From Hypomyces perniciosus (lineage: Eukaryota > Ascomycota > Sordariomycetes > Hypocreales > Hypocreaceae), in contig SPDT01000008.1 of the NCBI GenBank assembly GCA_008477525.1, positions 1,178,001 to 1,242,000 on the forward strand: a stretch of DNA of 64,000 nt, read 5' to 3'. Positions 23,237 through 36,025 of this stretch are shown here, one piece after another (positions within the stretch are counted from its first letter, which is position 1; the number at the start of each line of letters is the position of its first letter). The position numbers were made by a program, and so were the translations under genes. The notes beneath the pieces were generated by a model that worked only from the letters and a program-made list of their open reading frames with translations, was not told the origin of the DNA and searched no databases.

Positions 23237-24427
23237 TTATTGCGGATTACACTGCTCATCCGCTGCACTGAACGCGTCTTGAGCTGATGCCATATCTCCA
23301 ACCAAGTCTGACGGCGGTGATCCCGCCGCTTGCATCTGTGCCGTTGTCAGCGAGTGTTCGAGGCGAAAAGCTGGGGGGAACAAGTAGGACTCACCTTTTG
23401 CATTCTGTCCACGATATATTCCCTGTCAGCTGCATTGGAGTCCGTGTAAGTCGGCTCATCAAATTTGGCCACAATTTCCGCCACAATGGTCTTTTGCTCC
23501 TCATATCTCTTCAAATCCTCTGCGGGAACGGTATTCTTGTTCTTGGCAAGCCATTCGGGGAACTTGTCATGAAGCTCCTTCATCGGCTCGTACAGAATTT
23601 CCTTGTTCGTCAGCTGTTCCATCATGCCCATGAGCATCTTGGAAAAGTCCTCGTCGCTGCCGGCACCGCCCAAGTCGCCAGAGGTCAGCTGCTTGAGCAT
23701 TTCGGCCATGAAGTCATCTTCCCCGCCAGCTGCGGCCGCGGCGGTGGCCTGTTCGCCGGAAGATTGCATGCGCTCCATGGTGCGGCGGATGGTTTCTTGG
23801 AAGGACAAGCCTTCATCTGCTGAGTTGGCTGCTGCTTTCGCGGTTCCGGGAGTGGGTGAGTCCGCAGCAGATGTGGTGCTTTCACTAGGTTTTTGTTCTT
23901 CTGCTGCTACTGCCTCGCTCATTTGTTTGAACATCTCCTCAAACTCAGCTTGCATCTCAGGCTGTTGCTGGGTTAGTGGAGGTTCGGACTAGGTTGATTG
24001 AAGGTAAAGAGTTGACTTACAGATTTCTCCAATTCGCCCAACAGGTTGGCCATACCGGCCTGGAGCTGCTTGGCAAACTCATCTTCTGAGAATTCCTCGC
24101 CTGGATTAGGCTGAGACTCCGCGGCAGGAGCTTTTGAACTAGACTCCGGTTGCGATGGTGCTGGAGGACTGGCTGCCTTGATAGTGTCACTTGGCCCTAT
24201 CTTGGCAGCTGAGAATTCCTCAAGCATATCTATATGTGAAAGTTAGAGAAGGTTGTAAGATCCGCGGCTCGGGAGGACATACCGTCCAGGTCATCCAGGT
24301 CATCTTCGTCGGGATCGGGAACGTCTTCCATGTCTATGGGCTGACTTGTCACCGGCTTCACCTCCCCTTGTGCCGCCTCTACCTCCTCTCTTTTGACATT
24401 GTCTGTAACTCCCGGAGCCGCCTCCAT
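23237..24427 (-). CDS. PEX19: Peroxin 19, chaperone/receptor for peroxisomal membrane proteins
   Basis: Pex19 binds newly made peroxisomal membrane proteins in the cytosol and delivers them to Pex3. The acidic N-terminus (PDPDEDDLDDLDDMLEEF) is typical. The middle contains EFAKQLQAGMANLLGEL and FQETIRRTMERMQSSGEQ. The C-terminal cargo-binding domain has FSKMLMGMMEQLTNKEILYE and ELHDKFPEWL. The protein ends in CNPQ, a four-residue Cys tail in the position of the farnesylation (CaaX) box. Introns at 24282-24230, 24020-23962 and 23394-23336 keep frame and give 339 residues, the usual length. An E-box CACGTG lies 25 bases before the start codon. Confidence 0.95.
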
Positions 24428-25206
24428 GACAGTATCTCGCTTTCACAATCACACGTGTCTGACGCGACCCCACGTCCAAGAATCCGTATTTTGAGGTCTA
24501 TCCGACAATTGTTGAGTGCGGGGAAAGCTCGAGTTTGTAGCAATCAAGTCTCGTCTTGCAACAAGCAAAAGATACAGTATAATACTGATTGATGTCTTGG
24601 GTTAGAGACGGTGTGGTTGTCGTGGTTAAAAGGTCGGATTGAGTTGCATGTCTAGTCTCTGTGACATCCCGTGCGTGGCACAGACGGACGATGAGCCGAG
24701 GGAATAGATAGAATTGCCCCACGCCGACACTTCCTTCAGTGACTTCAGTGGTGATCAGTGCAGTTCAAGTCACTGTTACAGTGAGGCTCATAGCGGGGTC
24801 CTCCGTACGGGGTACTAATACTACTCCTATCCTGTTGAGAGCCAGCCACATCAATCCCCCCACCACGGAGCTTTGTCTGTGGCTACGCCCCTGTGAATCG
24901 TGGCTGAACAGGTCGTGCGATAGGTTCCTGTATCCGTTTGGTATCACCGACCGTGAATTCTTCAAGGCAGCTAACGGCGCCATTTGCGACTCTTCCCTCT
25001 CGACTTTTTTTCTGGTCTGGATATTTACATCCTCGACTTACCACGACACACCCTCCGAGCAGCAGTTCTTTCTCTCTGCCATCGAATCCCGACTCTCGGC
25101 GACCAAATCTTTCGAAAACAGACCCACATACGAAGTACAGCTTCGGTGATCCCTTCGAAGCAGAAAACCATCACGTCGTTCCGGCAGCTCGTTCTTCATC
25201 TTCGCA
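24428..25206. other. Divergent promoter of PEX19 and UBC9
   Basis: 779 bases hold both leaders and promoters. CACGTG at 24452-24457 is close to the PEX19 start. An open frame from 24739 to 25149 shows no family features, and most of it is probably UBC9 leader. Confidence 0.45.
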
Positions 25207-25871
25207 ATGGCTCTGTGCCAGAACAGACTACAGGAGGAACGGTACGTCATGGGCGATTCGTTTACGATATCTTTACTCTTCAGACTCTTATAGTTTGCTA
25301 GGAAGCAATGGAGACGTGACCATCCGTTTGGCTTCTTCGCAAAGCCCTCTCGAACGAAGGAAGGCGTCCTCGACTTGAAGAACTGGGAATGCGGCGTTCC
25401 CGGCAAGGAGAAGACGATTTGGGAGGGTGGCCTCTTCAAGTTGAATATTGCGTTTCCCGATGGTGAGTTCTCGATGCATAGCCTGACATGGCCATGTTGG
25501 TTGGGCTGTACTAACACTCGTGCTCAGAGTATCCCACAAAGCCTCCAAAGTGTGAGTGATAGATATCCGATCTGAATCATCATCGCGAGGACACAATACT
25601 TATGTATGACATTACAGGCAAATTCGTCCCTCCACTGTTCCATCCCAACGTGTATCCTTCCGGTACCGTCTGTCTATCCATTCTCAACGAAGAGGAAGCG
25701 TGGAAGCCTGCGATTACGGTGAAGCAAATCTTGCTTGGCATCCAGGATCTGCTGAACGACCCGAACCCCGAGTCGCCAGCCCAGGCCGAGGCGTATAACC
25801 TCTTCAAGCGAGATCGGGCTGAGTACGAGAAGCGAATCCGTCGCGTGGTCCGCGAAAACCCGGCCCCTTGA
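25207..25871 (+). CDS. UBC9: SUMO-conjugating enzyme Ubc9
   Basis: Ubc9 is the single E2 that transfers SUMO from the E1 to target lysines, mainly in the nucleus. Four exons (introns 25242-25301, 25463-25527, 25552-25617) give 157 residues, exactly the family size. The N-terminus [20 protein letters not shown] is the SUMO/E1-binding helix. [15 protein letters not shown] contains the active-site cysteine at about residue 92, followed by the Ubc9-specific [15 protein letters not shown]. The third exon is only 24 nt and encodes part of YPTKPPKC. Every splice join rebuilds invariant residues, so the call is secure. Confidence 0.97.
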
Positions 25872-26704
25872 TGAGTCAAGGACAAAGCATCCGGATGGAG
25901 TGTGATTGAGAAGATCTGGCTACGGCGTTATGGGGGTAATACCAGGGCAAATGACTTTTTTATGATGTCGCTAAAGATATAGGGAGCTGGGCCGTTCTGG
26001 GGTTGAGTCAAGGTGGTATTTTCGAGACATCATTGGCATGTTCTGTGCCGAGCACTGTGTCCCCAGAACGGAGTAGGTTGGTAAGACATATTTCTACTGC
26101 TACCTACGTCTCTTAGCCTTGACACCACTTGAGAATAACACATCGAGCTGGGAAGGTCTCATCAGATTCCCCGCGTGAAGTCGTCGCAATTTCTTCTCGG
26201 GACATCGCTATGAAAAACATGGCGTGTAATAATCATCGGCCAATGTGGCAACTGTGCGTCATCTGTTGTATAGCCTCCGATACAGAAATTACATTTCAGA
26301 AAAGCCATGTACGGATTCTCAGCTGAGTGGGACAGAATTCGGTAAGCACTTCGCCTCGGCCCTTTTGAGCAGAATCTTGGGTAATAATCCCCCGACTGGT
26401 TGATGAGGCTTTCGTCTTATCAATTGAGACTCGGTGGCCTTACATAACAAGACAAGCTCAAGGAGACTTGCCGCCAATAGAGTTGAGGGAAATTGAACAA
26501 GTGAGTCTAGGCGAGCCGAAGTCGGCCGCTTTGAGTTAGTAAATTTGACCTTTTTTAGATATGATAGTGGTCGCAAAGAGTCATTGTCGGGTCCCTAAAA
26601 TCTAGCACATGCCGCATAACTATTTCTTTCTCATTCTTTCCCATCCATCTCTAGACATTAGAATCTTTTTTCTTTAGGAACATTTTTAGAGTACGACCGC
26701 AAAC
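25872..26704. other. UBC9-ASN2 intergenic region
   Basis: 833 bases with no supported gene. It contains two TGAGTCA sequences (25872-25878 and 26004-26010) and the asparagine synthetase leader. Confidence 0.45.
26004..26010. promoter_or_regulatory. Candidate Gcn4/Cpc1 site (TGAGTCA)
   Basis: TGAGTCA is the exact consensus of the bZIP regulator of general amino-acid control (Gcn4, Cpc1). A second copy sits at 25872-25878 and a TGACTCA lies in the sixth intron near 27383. Asparagine synthetase is a known kind of target. The distance to the start codon (about 700 bases) lowers my confidence. Confidence 0.35.
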
Positions 26705-29031
26705 ATGTGTGGTATCTTTGCTTGCCATTGGTATGGAAGACCCCTTTTATCCTTCAATTGCGCTTTGGAGGGGCATTTGCAACACCCCGCCATGGCCTTT
26801 GCATGTGGTGCTTATCGCTGGCAAAGTTGCCCAAGCTAACCGTGTTCAAAGCCATCCCGAAGTCCAAAAGTTCAAGCCGACTGCGCTTCGACTTGCGAAG
26901 CTGTATGTATTTCTGCCATGTACCGACCATTGGTGTTTTTATTGACATAATTGCTACAGCATTCGGCATCGTGGACCGGATTGGAGTATGTTCCGTTGGC
27001 CCGGAAGATCCATCAACCTTGGCTAACATCGCGCGTGTTTAGGCGGAAGTGTCATCTCCAACAACACTAGTAGGTCAATTGGCAGCAGATATGCTTGTTG
27101 CAGTCTAATTGACCTTTTTACGCAGTCCTTTGCCATGAGCGGTTGAGTATCGTAGGTGTTGGTAAGTGACACGAACCCACAGTCTGCGCCCTCTGAACCC
27201 TTACTCACGATATGCGCAGAGTCGGGTGCTCAGCCCTTGACCAACGCCGACGACACGGTCATTCTCGCCGCCAATGGCGAAATCTACAACCATCGTCAGG
27301 TCCGAAAGAATCTCAAGGGGTCTTACCATTTCAAGACGACCTCTGATTGCGAAGTCATCATTCCTTTGGTAGGTCTCAATTGACTCACCATTCACAAGAG
27401 GTAGACGGTGAACTGACCTCGGGGCTCCCCACAGTATCTGGAGCATGATATCGATGCGCCCAACCACCTCGACGGCATGTTCTCCTTCGTCCTGTACGAC
27501 AAGAACCAGGATCGGACTATTGCGGCCCGCGACCCGATCGGCATCACTACCCTTTACCAAGGATGGTCATGGAAGGAGCCTGGTGCTGTGTACTTTGCCT
27601 CGGAGCTGAAGTGCCTGCACCAAGTCTGCGACAAGATCGTAGCCTTCCCCCCGGGCCATGTCTACGACTCAAAAACAGGCGAGACAACACGGTACTTCAA
27701 GCCTTCATGGTGGGACCCAACCAGGGTGCCCTCCGAGCCGTTGGACTACAAGGCCATCCGCACCTCGCTTGAGAAGTCTGTTCGAAAACGCCTGATGGCT
27801 GAAGTCCCTTATGGTGTACTTCTTTCTGGCGGTTTGGATTCCAGTTTGGTTGCTTCTATTGCCCAGCGGGAGACCCTGAGACTCAGGAAGAAGGCTTTGG
27901 AGAGCGGCACCAACACCCCGGCGGAGGCCAACCCTGATGTGGGAGAGGGGCTTGTCGGTGTCGACGACGACGACAACCTGTCGACCGTTACATATCTTCC
28001 CCAGCTTAACTCCTTCTCCATTGGCTTGCCTGGGTCCCCTGACAACGAGGCTGCCCTGCAGGTGGCCAAGTTCCTTGGTACCAAGCACCACGTCATGACC
28101 TTTACCATCGAGGACGGCCTCAACGCGCTGTCAGATGTTATCTATCACTTGGAGACTTACGATGTCACGACCATTCGAGCCTCCACCCCTATGTTCTTGT
28201 TGTCACGCAAGATTAAGGCCATGGGCATTAAGATGGTGTTGAGCGGAGAAGGTAGCGACGAGATCTTTGGTGGTTACCTTTACTTCCATGCTGCTCCTGA
28301 CAAGGAGGCATTCCACGAGGAGACTGTTCGCCGTGTGAAGAACCTGCACCTTGCCGACTGCTTGAGAGCTAACAAGTCCACATCTGCATGGGGTCTCGAG
28401 GCCCGTGTGCCTTTCCTAGACAAGCAGGTATGTCGTGGCCTATTATGTTTTTTTTGTAGTTGTAGTAAAATCAGCTAACAAACCCGGCAGTTCATTGAGA
28501 CAGCGATGAACATTGATCCTCAGGAGAAGATGATCAACAAGGAGAGGATGGAGAAGTACATTCTCCGAAAGGCATTCGATACCTCCGACGAGCCAGGCGA
28601 GAAGCCCTATCTCCCTGAAGCTATTCTGTGGAGACAGAAGGAGCAGTTCTCTGATGGTGTCGGATACGGATGGATCGATGCCCTCAAGGACAACGCCGAG
28701 CTCCACGTAACGGACGAGATGATGAAGAACCCCAAGGCCGAGTGGGGTACTGATATCCCTGACACCAAGGAGGCGTATGTTTATGATCGAGCAGCAATTG
28801 AGTAGGCATAAAGCTAACCTCGCTTCAGTTACTGGTACCGTCTGATGTTCGACGAGCACTACCCTCCACGATGTGCCTCGACCGTGGAGCGCTGGACGCC
28901 GACCTGGTCTAAGCAGAAGGACCCCAGTGGCAGGTTAGTACCCTCCTTGGAATCGCCAAAGCCGAAGTGATTTTTGCTAACTTTGGCGCAGAGCTATTGC
29001 TACACATCTTGCCAAGTATACGGACGCTTAA
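26705..29031 (+). CDS. asn2: Asparagine synthetase (glutamine-hydrolysing)
   Basis: The enzyme makes asparagine from aspartate, ATP and glutamine in the cytosol. The N-terminal class II amidotransferase domain starts with MCGIFACHC, whose Cys2 is the nucleophile. It continues with [21 protein letters not shown] and [12 protein letters not shown]. The synthetase domain has the PP-loop [10 protein letters not shown] near residue 236 and [14 protein letters not shown]. Ten exons give 578 residues. Introns: 26731-26851, 26903-26959, 26986-27042, 27070-27125, 27162-27219, 27369-27434, 28428-28490, 28775-28828, 28934-28991. The first five exons are only 26, 51, 26, 27 and 36 nt, and every join rebuilds invariant amidotransferase sequence. 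The C-terminus is [11 protein letters not shown]. Gcn4/Cpc1-type sites upstream suggest amino-acid control. Confidence 0.96.
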
Positions 29032-29978
29032 ACCAGTTAGTTGATTGGTAGATGTTGCAGCGTTGCCCATGTTCTGCAATTTCCTGGTTGCCAAGGGGTG
29101 CCCCAGGTCTTGGATCTAAAACTAGAAGCTATAAAAATAGATGAATTATTTTGGATCAGATTAAACTACGGAGTAGTGCTGTCTTGAACAGTGGTGATGA
29201 GTAGGGAGTATGATGTGCTATTGCGCCATTGGACGAGCGGTTGTTGCGCCGCCCCTCTTGTTTGTCTTCGAACAGCGTCCATACTCTTCCGTCAGGCAAG
29301 ACTTGCTTTTAGCGATTGAACAACGGTACAAATGGAGCCTTTTTTAATAACGTTTGGAAGTTTTATGGTGCCACGTTGGCAACGTTTTGGACGCTACTCT
29401 CTTTTTGCCGCAGGTACGGAGTACATGGAGTTTATTGTTCATAAACATGGCTAGCAGATTGTCTTATTAACTCTCTGTCAACATATCCAAACGAAACTGA
29501 AAAGAAAAGATGGTGATTATTGCGGGATACAGCTCACAACTACGTGTATTTACTAATAGTGGTACTACTCGTATAATAAGCTTCTGTCACACAAGACATG
29601 CTTCCTGCCGGTCTGTTACTTTATGTCTCTTCATTTATGTCTCATTATTCGTAATTAACAAACGACTTCCCCCACGTGGACATTGCATTCTGCCCCATTG
29701 GGTTTAGACCCCAATTCCCCATTTCCCGGTCCGACATCAGCCGACGCTCTTCCCCAACCAACTTGTATTCTATACGTACCTGTGTGGGTGTGGGAACAGC
29801 GAGAGGCCCAAGGTGACCAATTGAGAGCGCCCAAAACATTTTCGCTCGGTCTTGCGAAACCTCCTGACCACCATCTCGTCTTCTCTCTCTCTGCCAATTT
29901 CACCACACACCGCATACCCTTTTATACCCTCATCTCAACTTCTCTCTCCTCTTCCTGTCATCCTCACAATCCTCCAAA
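29032..29978. other. Intergenic before porin gene
   Basis: No gene is supported. TACGGAGTA-type motifs occur near 29166 and 29414, and a CACGTG lies at 29673-29678 about 300 bases before the porin start. The last 100 bases form a CT-rich leader. Confidence 0.45.
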
Positions 29979-31330
29979 ATGTCTGTCCCCGCCTTCTCCG
30001 ACATTGCCAAGCCGGCCAACGATGTATGCGACCCTCCCCTACAGCAACTTTTTCTGCCCCTCGGCTATGCCTCACGAGCTTCTCGGAGCTAATTGCCTAG
30101 CTGTGGTGTGGTTTCTCAACAAGGCGCAATGCAATGCTGACTGATTGACTCTGCGCACAATAGCTCCTCAACAAGGACTTCTACCACCTGTCCGCCACCA
30201 CCTTCGAGTTCAAGGACACTGCTCCCAATGGCGTTGCCTTCAAGGTGACTGGCAAGTCCAGCCACGAGAAGGCCACCTCTGCTGCTGTACGTTTCTCCCG
30301 CCATTGTCTCTGCCGGCGAGCCATTCCGCGGTCGCGCACGCCATTCAAACAAGATTGAGAAGACTGACTAGGCCATTGCCTCTCGCAGATTGAGGGAAAA
30401 TACACTGACAAGCCTACCGGTACTGCACCCCGCCATCAAGACTCAAACAGAGACGTCTGCCCCTCGCTCGCGCGTCTTTGACCAGCGTTCGAGCCTGTCG
30501 CGACAGCTCCAATCAGACTCCCGCTTCAGCTGCTAATCATTCTGCCCGCTCACAGGCCTGACCCTCACCCAGACCTGGAACACCGCCAACGCCCTCGACA
30601 CCAAGATTGAGGTCAGCGACTACCTCGCCAAGGGCCTCAAGCTCGAGGGTCTCTTCAACTTCCTGCCTGCCACCGCTGCCAAGGGCGCCAAGTTCAACCT
30701 CCAGTTCAAGCACCCCGGCTTCAACGGCCGTGCCTTCTTCGACCTCCTCCGAGGCCCCACTGCCAACGTCGATGCCGTCGTCGGCCACGAGGGCTTCCTC
30801 GCCGGTGCCAGCGCTGGCTACGATGTCAACAAGGCTGCTCTGACTGGCTACAGCGCCGCTGTCGGCTATGCTGCTCCTCAGTACAGCGCTGCCGTCACTG
30901 CCACCGACAACCTGAGCGTCTTCGCTGCTTCTTACTACCACAAGGTCAACAGCCAGGTTGAGGCTGGTGCCAAGGCTACCTGGAACTCCAAGGCCGGCAG
31001 CACTGTCGGCCTTGAGGTTGCCAGCAAGTACCGCATTGACCCCGTCTCCTTCGCCAAGGTTCGTCTTAATCCCTATATCTCAGACCGATGAAGACCTGTT
31101 TTTCTGACCCACTTTGTGTATTATAGGTCAAGATCAACGACCGCGGTATTGCTGCCCTCGCCTACAACGTCCTCCTCCGTGAGGGTGTCACCCTGGGTCT
31201 GGGTGGCTCCTTCGACACCCAGAAGCTCGACCAGGCTACCCACAAGGTACGAAACACCAAAGTTGCCGAAGAGAATGTGTTTCCGCTAACAATTGGACAG
31301 CTCGGTGCCAGCTTCTCCTTCGAGGGTTAA
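29979..31330 (+). CDS. por1: Mitochondrial porin (VDAC)
   Basis: VDAC forms the voltage-gated metabolite channel of the mitochondrial outer membrane. Six exons give 283 residues, the canonical size of this 19-strand barrel. Introns: 30024-30163, 30287-30388, 30420-30555, 31059-31126, 31247-31300. The start MSVPAFSDIAKPANDLLNKD is the N-terminal helix. GLTLTQTWNT and the eukaryotic porin region near LGLGGSFDTQKLDQATHKLG are seen. The last strand LGASFSFEG matches the beta-signal used by the SAM complex. The third exon is 31 nt. First introns are longer (100-140 nt) than elsewhere in the window. Confidence 0.97.
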
Positions 31331-31653
31331 GTTAATTGATCTTCCGATACGTCCTCTACCCGCTTTTCACTTGGCTGGATTCTTCCTCGATGGCTGCTTT
31401 TTAACTGCAGCTCGTGTATCTTACTAGAATGGCCGAGGCCTCGGATGTAGATAGATTTCGAGAAACCAAATCTAAAAAAAGGGACTTGCTAGTACCTGAC
31501 TGGTTTTGTTATTGTATGCTCTAAGCTGCTGCGACTGTTGTTGTATCTACTGTGTAAATCATGTAGTAGTATATGTACTCCGAACTCCACACTATGTTCC
31601 TCTAAAGACATCCGGCCCTCGATGTATCGTAAATTGGCTTTCCAATTCTATCA
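31331..31653. other. Intergenic between convergent genes
   Basis: 3' flanks of the porin and the J-protein gene. One GTACTCCGAAC variant motif lies near 31574. Nothing else is seen. Confidence 0.45.
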
Positions 31654-32661
31654 TCATGAGTCTCTATTCTTCTCTTGCCTCCCCAAGCGCATAAGCTGCA
31701 GATATATCGCCGGCGCCAAAAACGTCGCCGCCAGAATCCCCGCCACTATCAAAAAATGCCCCGCCAAACTCGTCTGCGGCTCAAACTCAATATCATCATC
31801 CCCCACAGCTCGCTTCTCCCTGTGCCAGCGCCGTCGCTCATCCTGGCGCTGGTGCGTCCTCGTATGCCCTTCCCTATCGAAATGAGGAACTGGCTCGTCT
31901 TTGTGGTGGAACGGGTCGCTGCCGGGTCCCATGCCGCCCTGGTGGGTGAAGGCTGCACTGGCCCAGGGGTCTGCCCTCTCGGAGGATGTAGAGGAGGAGG
32001 AGGATGAGGAGTTGGTGGATTCTTCGTGCGCGGCGCGGCGCTTTTCGGTGTGTGTGCCCCAGCCGCCGTTGCGGTAGAAACTCGGTGGGGGGCCGCGGAA
32101 TGTGCCTCTGCGACGGCTTAGACCGGAGGGAGCGCGGCCACCGGCGGGGTTTGTGCTATGATATGAGCCGTGAGGAGGAGCTGCGCCATGCTGGTGATGC
32201 TGGTGGTGATGTTGGTGCAGGCGGAGGACATCGCGGTCGTAGGAGGCGCGGCGGGAGGGATTGGACAGGATAGTGTACGATTCGGAGAGGAGGGAGAATG
32301 TATGCGCGGCGGTAGGGTCGGAGGGGTTTGCGTCCGGGTGGTGGGCTTTGGAGAGGGTGTAGAAGGATCTGGGCGGCGGTGTTAGCTGGAGGACTATCTG
32401 GCGATCAATGGTTGGGGATTACTTTTTTATTTCAGCGGGCGAGGCATCCGGCGCAATGTTTAAGCGCTCGTAGTGGTTCTTCGCCTCGACGTCACTGCGA
32501 CAGAGCTGCCTCGACACATGGAAGCCCCGACAGCGGACTGGCAAACACTCGCGTGGCCATGGATAATGACGAAGACGATGCGCCGGCGATGTCGTCACGC
32601 GCGGAGATGCAGCGAAGGGAGAGGTAACGGCGGCGGCGGCGCGGGGGAGACGGAGCGGCAT
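31654..32661 (-). CDS. Mitochondrial membrane-anchored J-domain protein
   Basis: J-proteins stimulate Hsp70 ATPases. The N-terminus is Arg/Ala-rich with FHVSRQL, a likely mitochondrial presequence. The J-domain follows from about residue 65: NHYERLNIAPDASPAEIKK, then, across a 54-nt intron (32422-32369), SFYTLSKAHHPDANPSD with the essential HPD tripeptide. After a His/Ser-rich linker, a membrane segment HFLIVAGILAATFLAPAIYL lies near the C-terminus. The product is 317 residues. I start at ATG 32661 because codons upstream in this frame offer only a TTG. The architecture resembles yeast Jid1, but I cannot prove orthology from the sequence alone. Confidence 0.85.
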
Positions 32662-33042
32662 GCCTCGCAACTCCTCATCACGAGAGCTGTAAGAGTGAGC
32701 TGGGATGTTGGAGGTGCGAAGTGATGTAATGAGTGAATCGAGAGCCCTCGCGATATCAATCTAACGATTTGGATGGGGGCCGATTGATATGCATATCGAA
32801 GTGGTGATGCAAATACCGGGGTTGCTCGGATGACCTCGGTGTCCGTCCAACGGCTCATTTGAATTGTTGCATGCGCTTCAGAATGTTCATATTTCGTCTA
32901 TGTGCCTGCTGTATGTACGTATTCTATATAGTATGTATATGATATTCAACAAATCCGTTATATAACTGATCATGGCTCAGCTATCTCATAAAGATTCGTC
33001 CAAGTCAGCCTCATATACGTGTGTATCCCCTATCCAACTCTA
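32662..33042. other. Intergenic, J-protein / mannosidase
   Basis: Promoter of the J-protein gene and 3' flank of the mannosidase gene. AT-rich TATATAGTATGTATATGATA near 32923 is the only visible sequence oddity. Confidence 0.45.
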
Positions 33043-34812
<1,770 letters not shown>

Positions 34813-36025
34813 GATGATGATGAGTACATGTCTATACGTCTCTCGTGGAATCAGCAACTAAAAACAGGAAAGGAAAAAGATGCTACAAGTCAAGCTTACT
34901 ATAATATTTCTCCGAACTAATATTTAATACCTAAGTCGCAATAGTTCGTTACTCCGAACTTGACAAGTGGCCGCATTTGGCAGAAGGCGGTGGTTGGACA
35001 GCCAATCCGCGGATCATGCAGGGTCCTACAGGGGTTCAGCACTTAAACGTGCTGTCATATCTAGATCTACGGATACTACGAAGTACTACTACTCGTATCT
35101 GTCTCAATCGCAAATCGGGGTAAATATCTGGAATTGGTAATTGATAACAACGATGTCAATGCGGATTTGTGATCCTAGTCAAGCAAGACAATGTCTTCAA
35201 CTCCCTCCCCCTCTTTTTTCCCCCTGTATCGGTATGCTCGGACATTGATAGTGATGCTATCTATTCTGCTCCGTCTTCCCGAAGCCAACAGTCTGGATCA
35301 ATCAGTGGGGCATGCATGACTCTTGGTGGGGTAATTGATGCATTGAGGCGCTGTCAGACTTCTAGCGCAGTTTTCCGTATTGGCCAGGGGAATTTTCAGA
35401 GCAGAGGAAGAATAATAGCTAATGAATGACTGTTGGATTTTATTTTCCTGCAAAGGAGTGACTGAAGTCAGTCTCGAAATCAAGCCCTACATGCCCTCCT
35501 CATGAAGCTCAGATAGCCTAGGATAATTGTCAACGGTATGGTACGTTAGCAAGCCATGTCTGTAGACAAGAGCATGCCGACTCCAACCTAGATCTGGCCT
35601 CCTCCCTTCAAGAGCATATTATCACCTGCTAAATCCTGCTTCCACCTCGCCATCTACTTCCTTCCTCAGTTAACTTCCATAATGCATCTAGACGTGCGAC
35701 CCCAATAGTTCTACCAACACCCTAGGCAATGAGTCCCAGATGAGCTGTCGCCGTTAGCTTTGACCATAGGCCCAGCCAATCTGGCTTGCGACCAGCTTCA
35801 ACCACGGCATGTATCCGCAGCGATATGTTGAAGTATCGGGTACGAGGTGGTCATTGCCGACCTTGCTCTACCGACGTGTCCCTGCCCACGAAGCTATCAT
35901 GGGAGCAGCCGCTGTGGCCATCTCGTTCGGTGGTCCCGCGGAAGCAAATGCTCCTTGTAGAGCTCTCGGGGAACATTAATCATTGTCATCGCTTGCTCCT
36001 TCATCATTCCGCGTCATATCGTCAC
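34813..36025. other. Intergenic, 1.2 kb
   Basis: No supported gene. It contains TACGAAGTACTACTACTCG near 35077 and a variant ACTCCGAAC near 34951. Open frames such as the one at 35786 overlap the UPF1 3' end antisense and show no family features. Confidence 0.45.
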
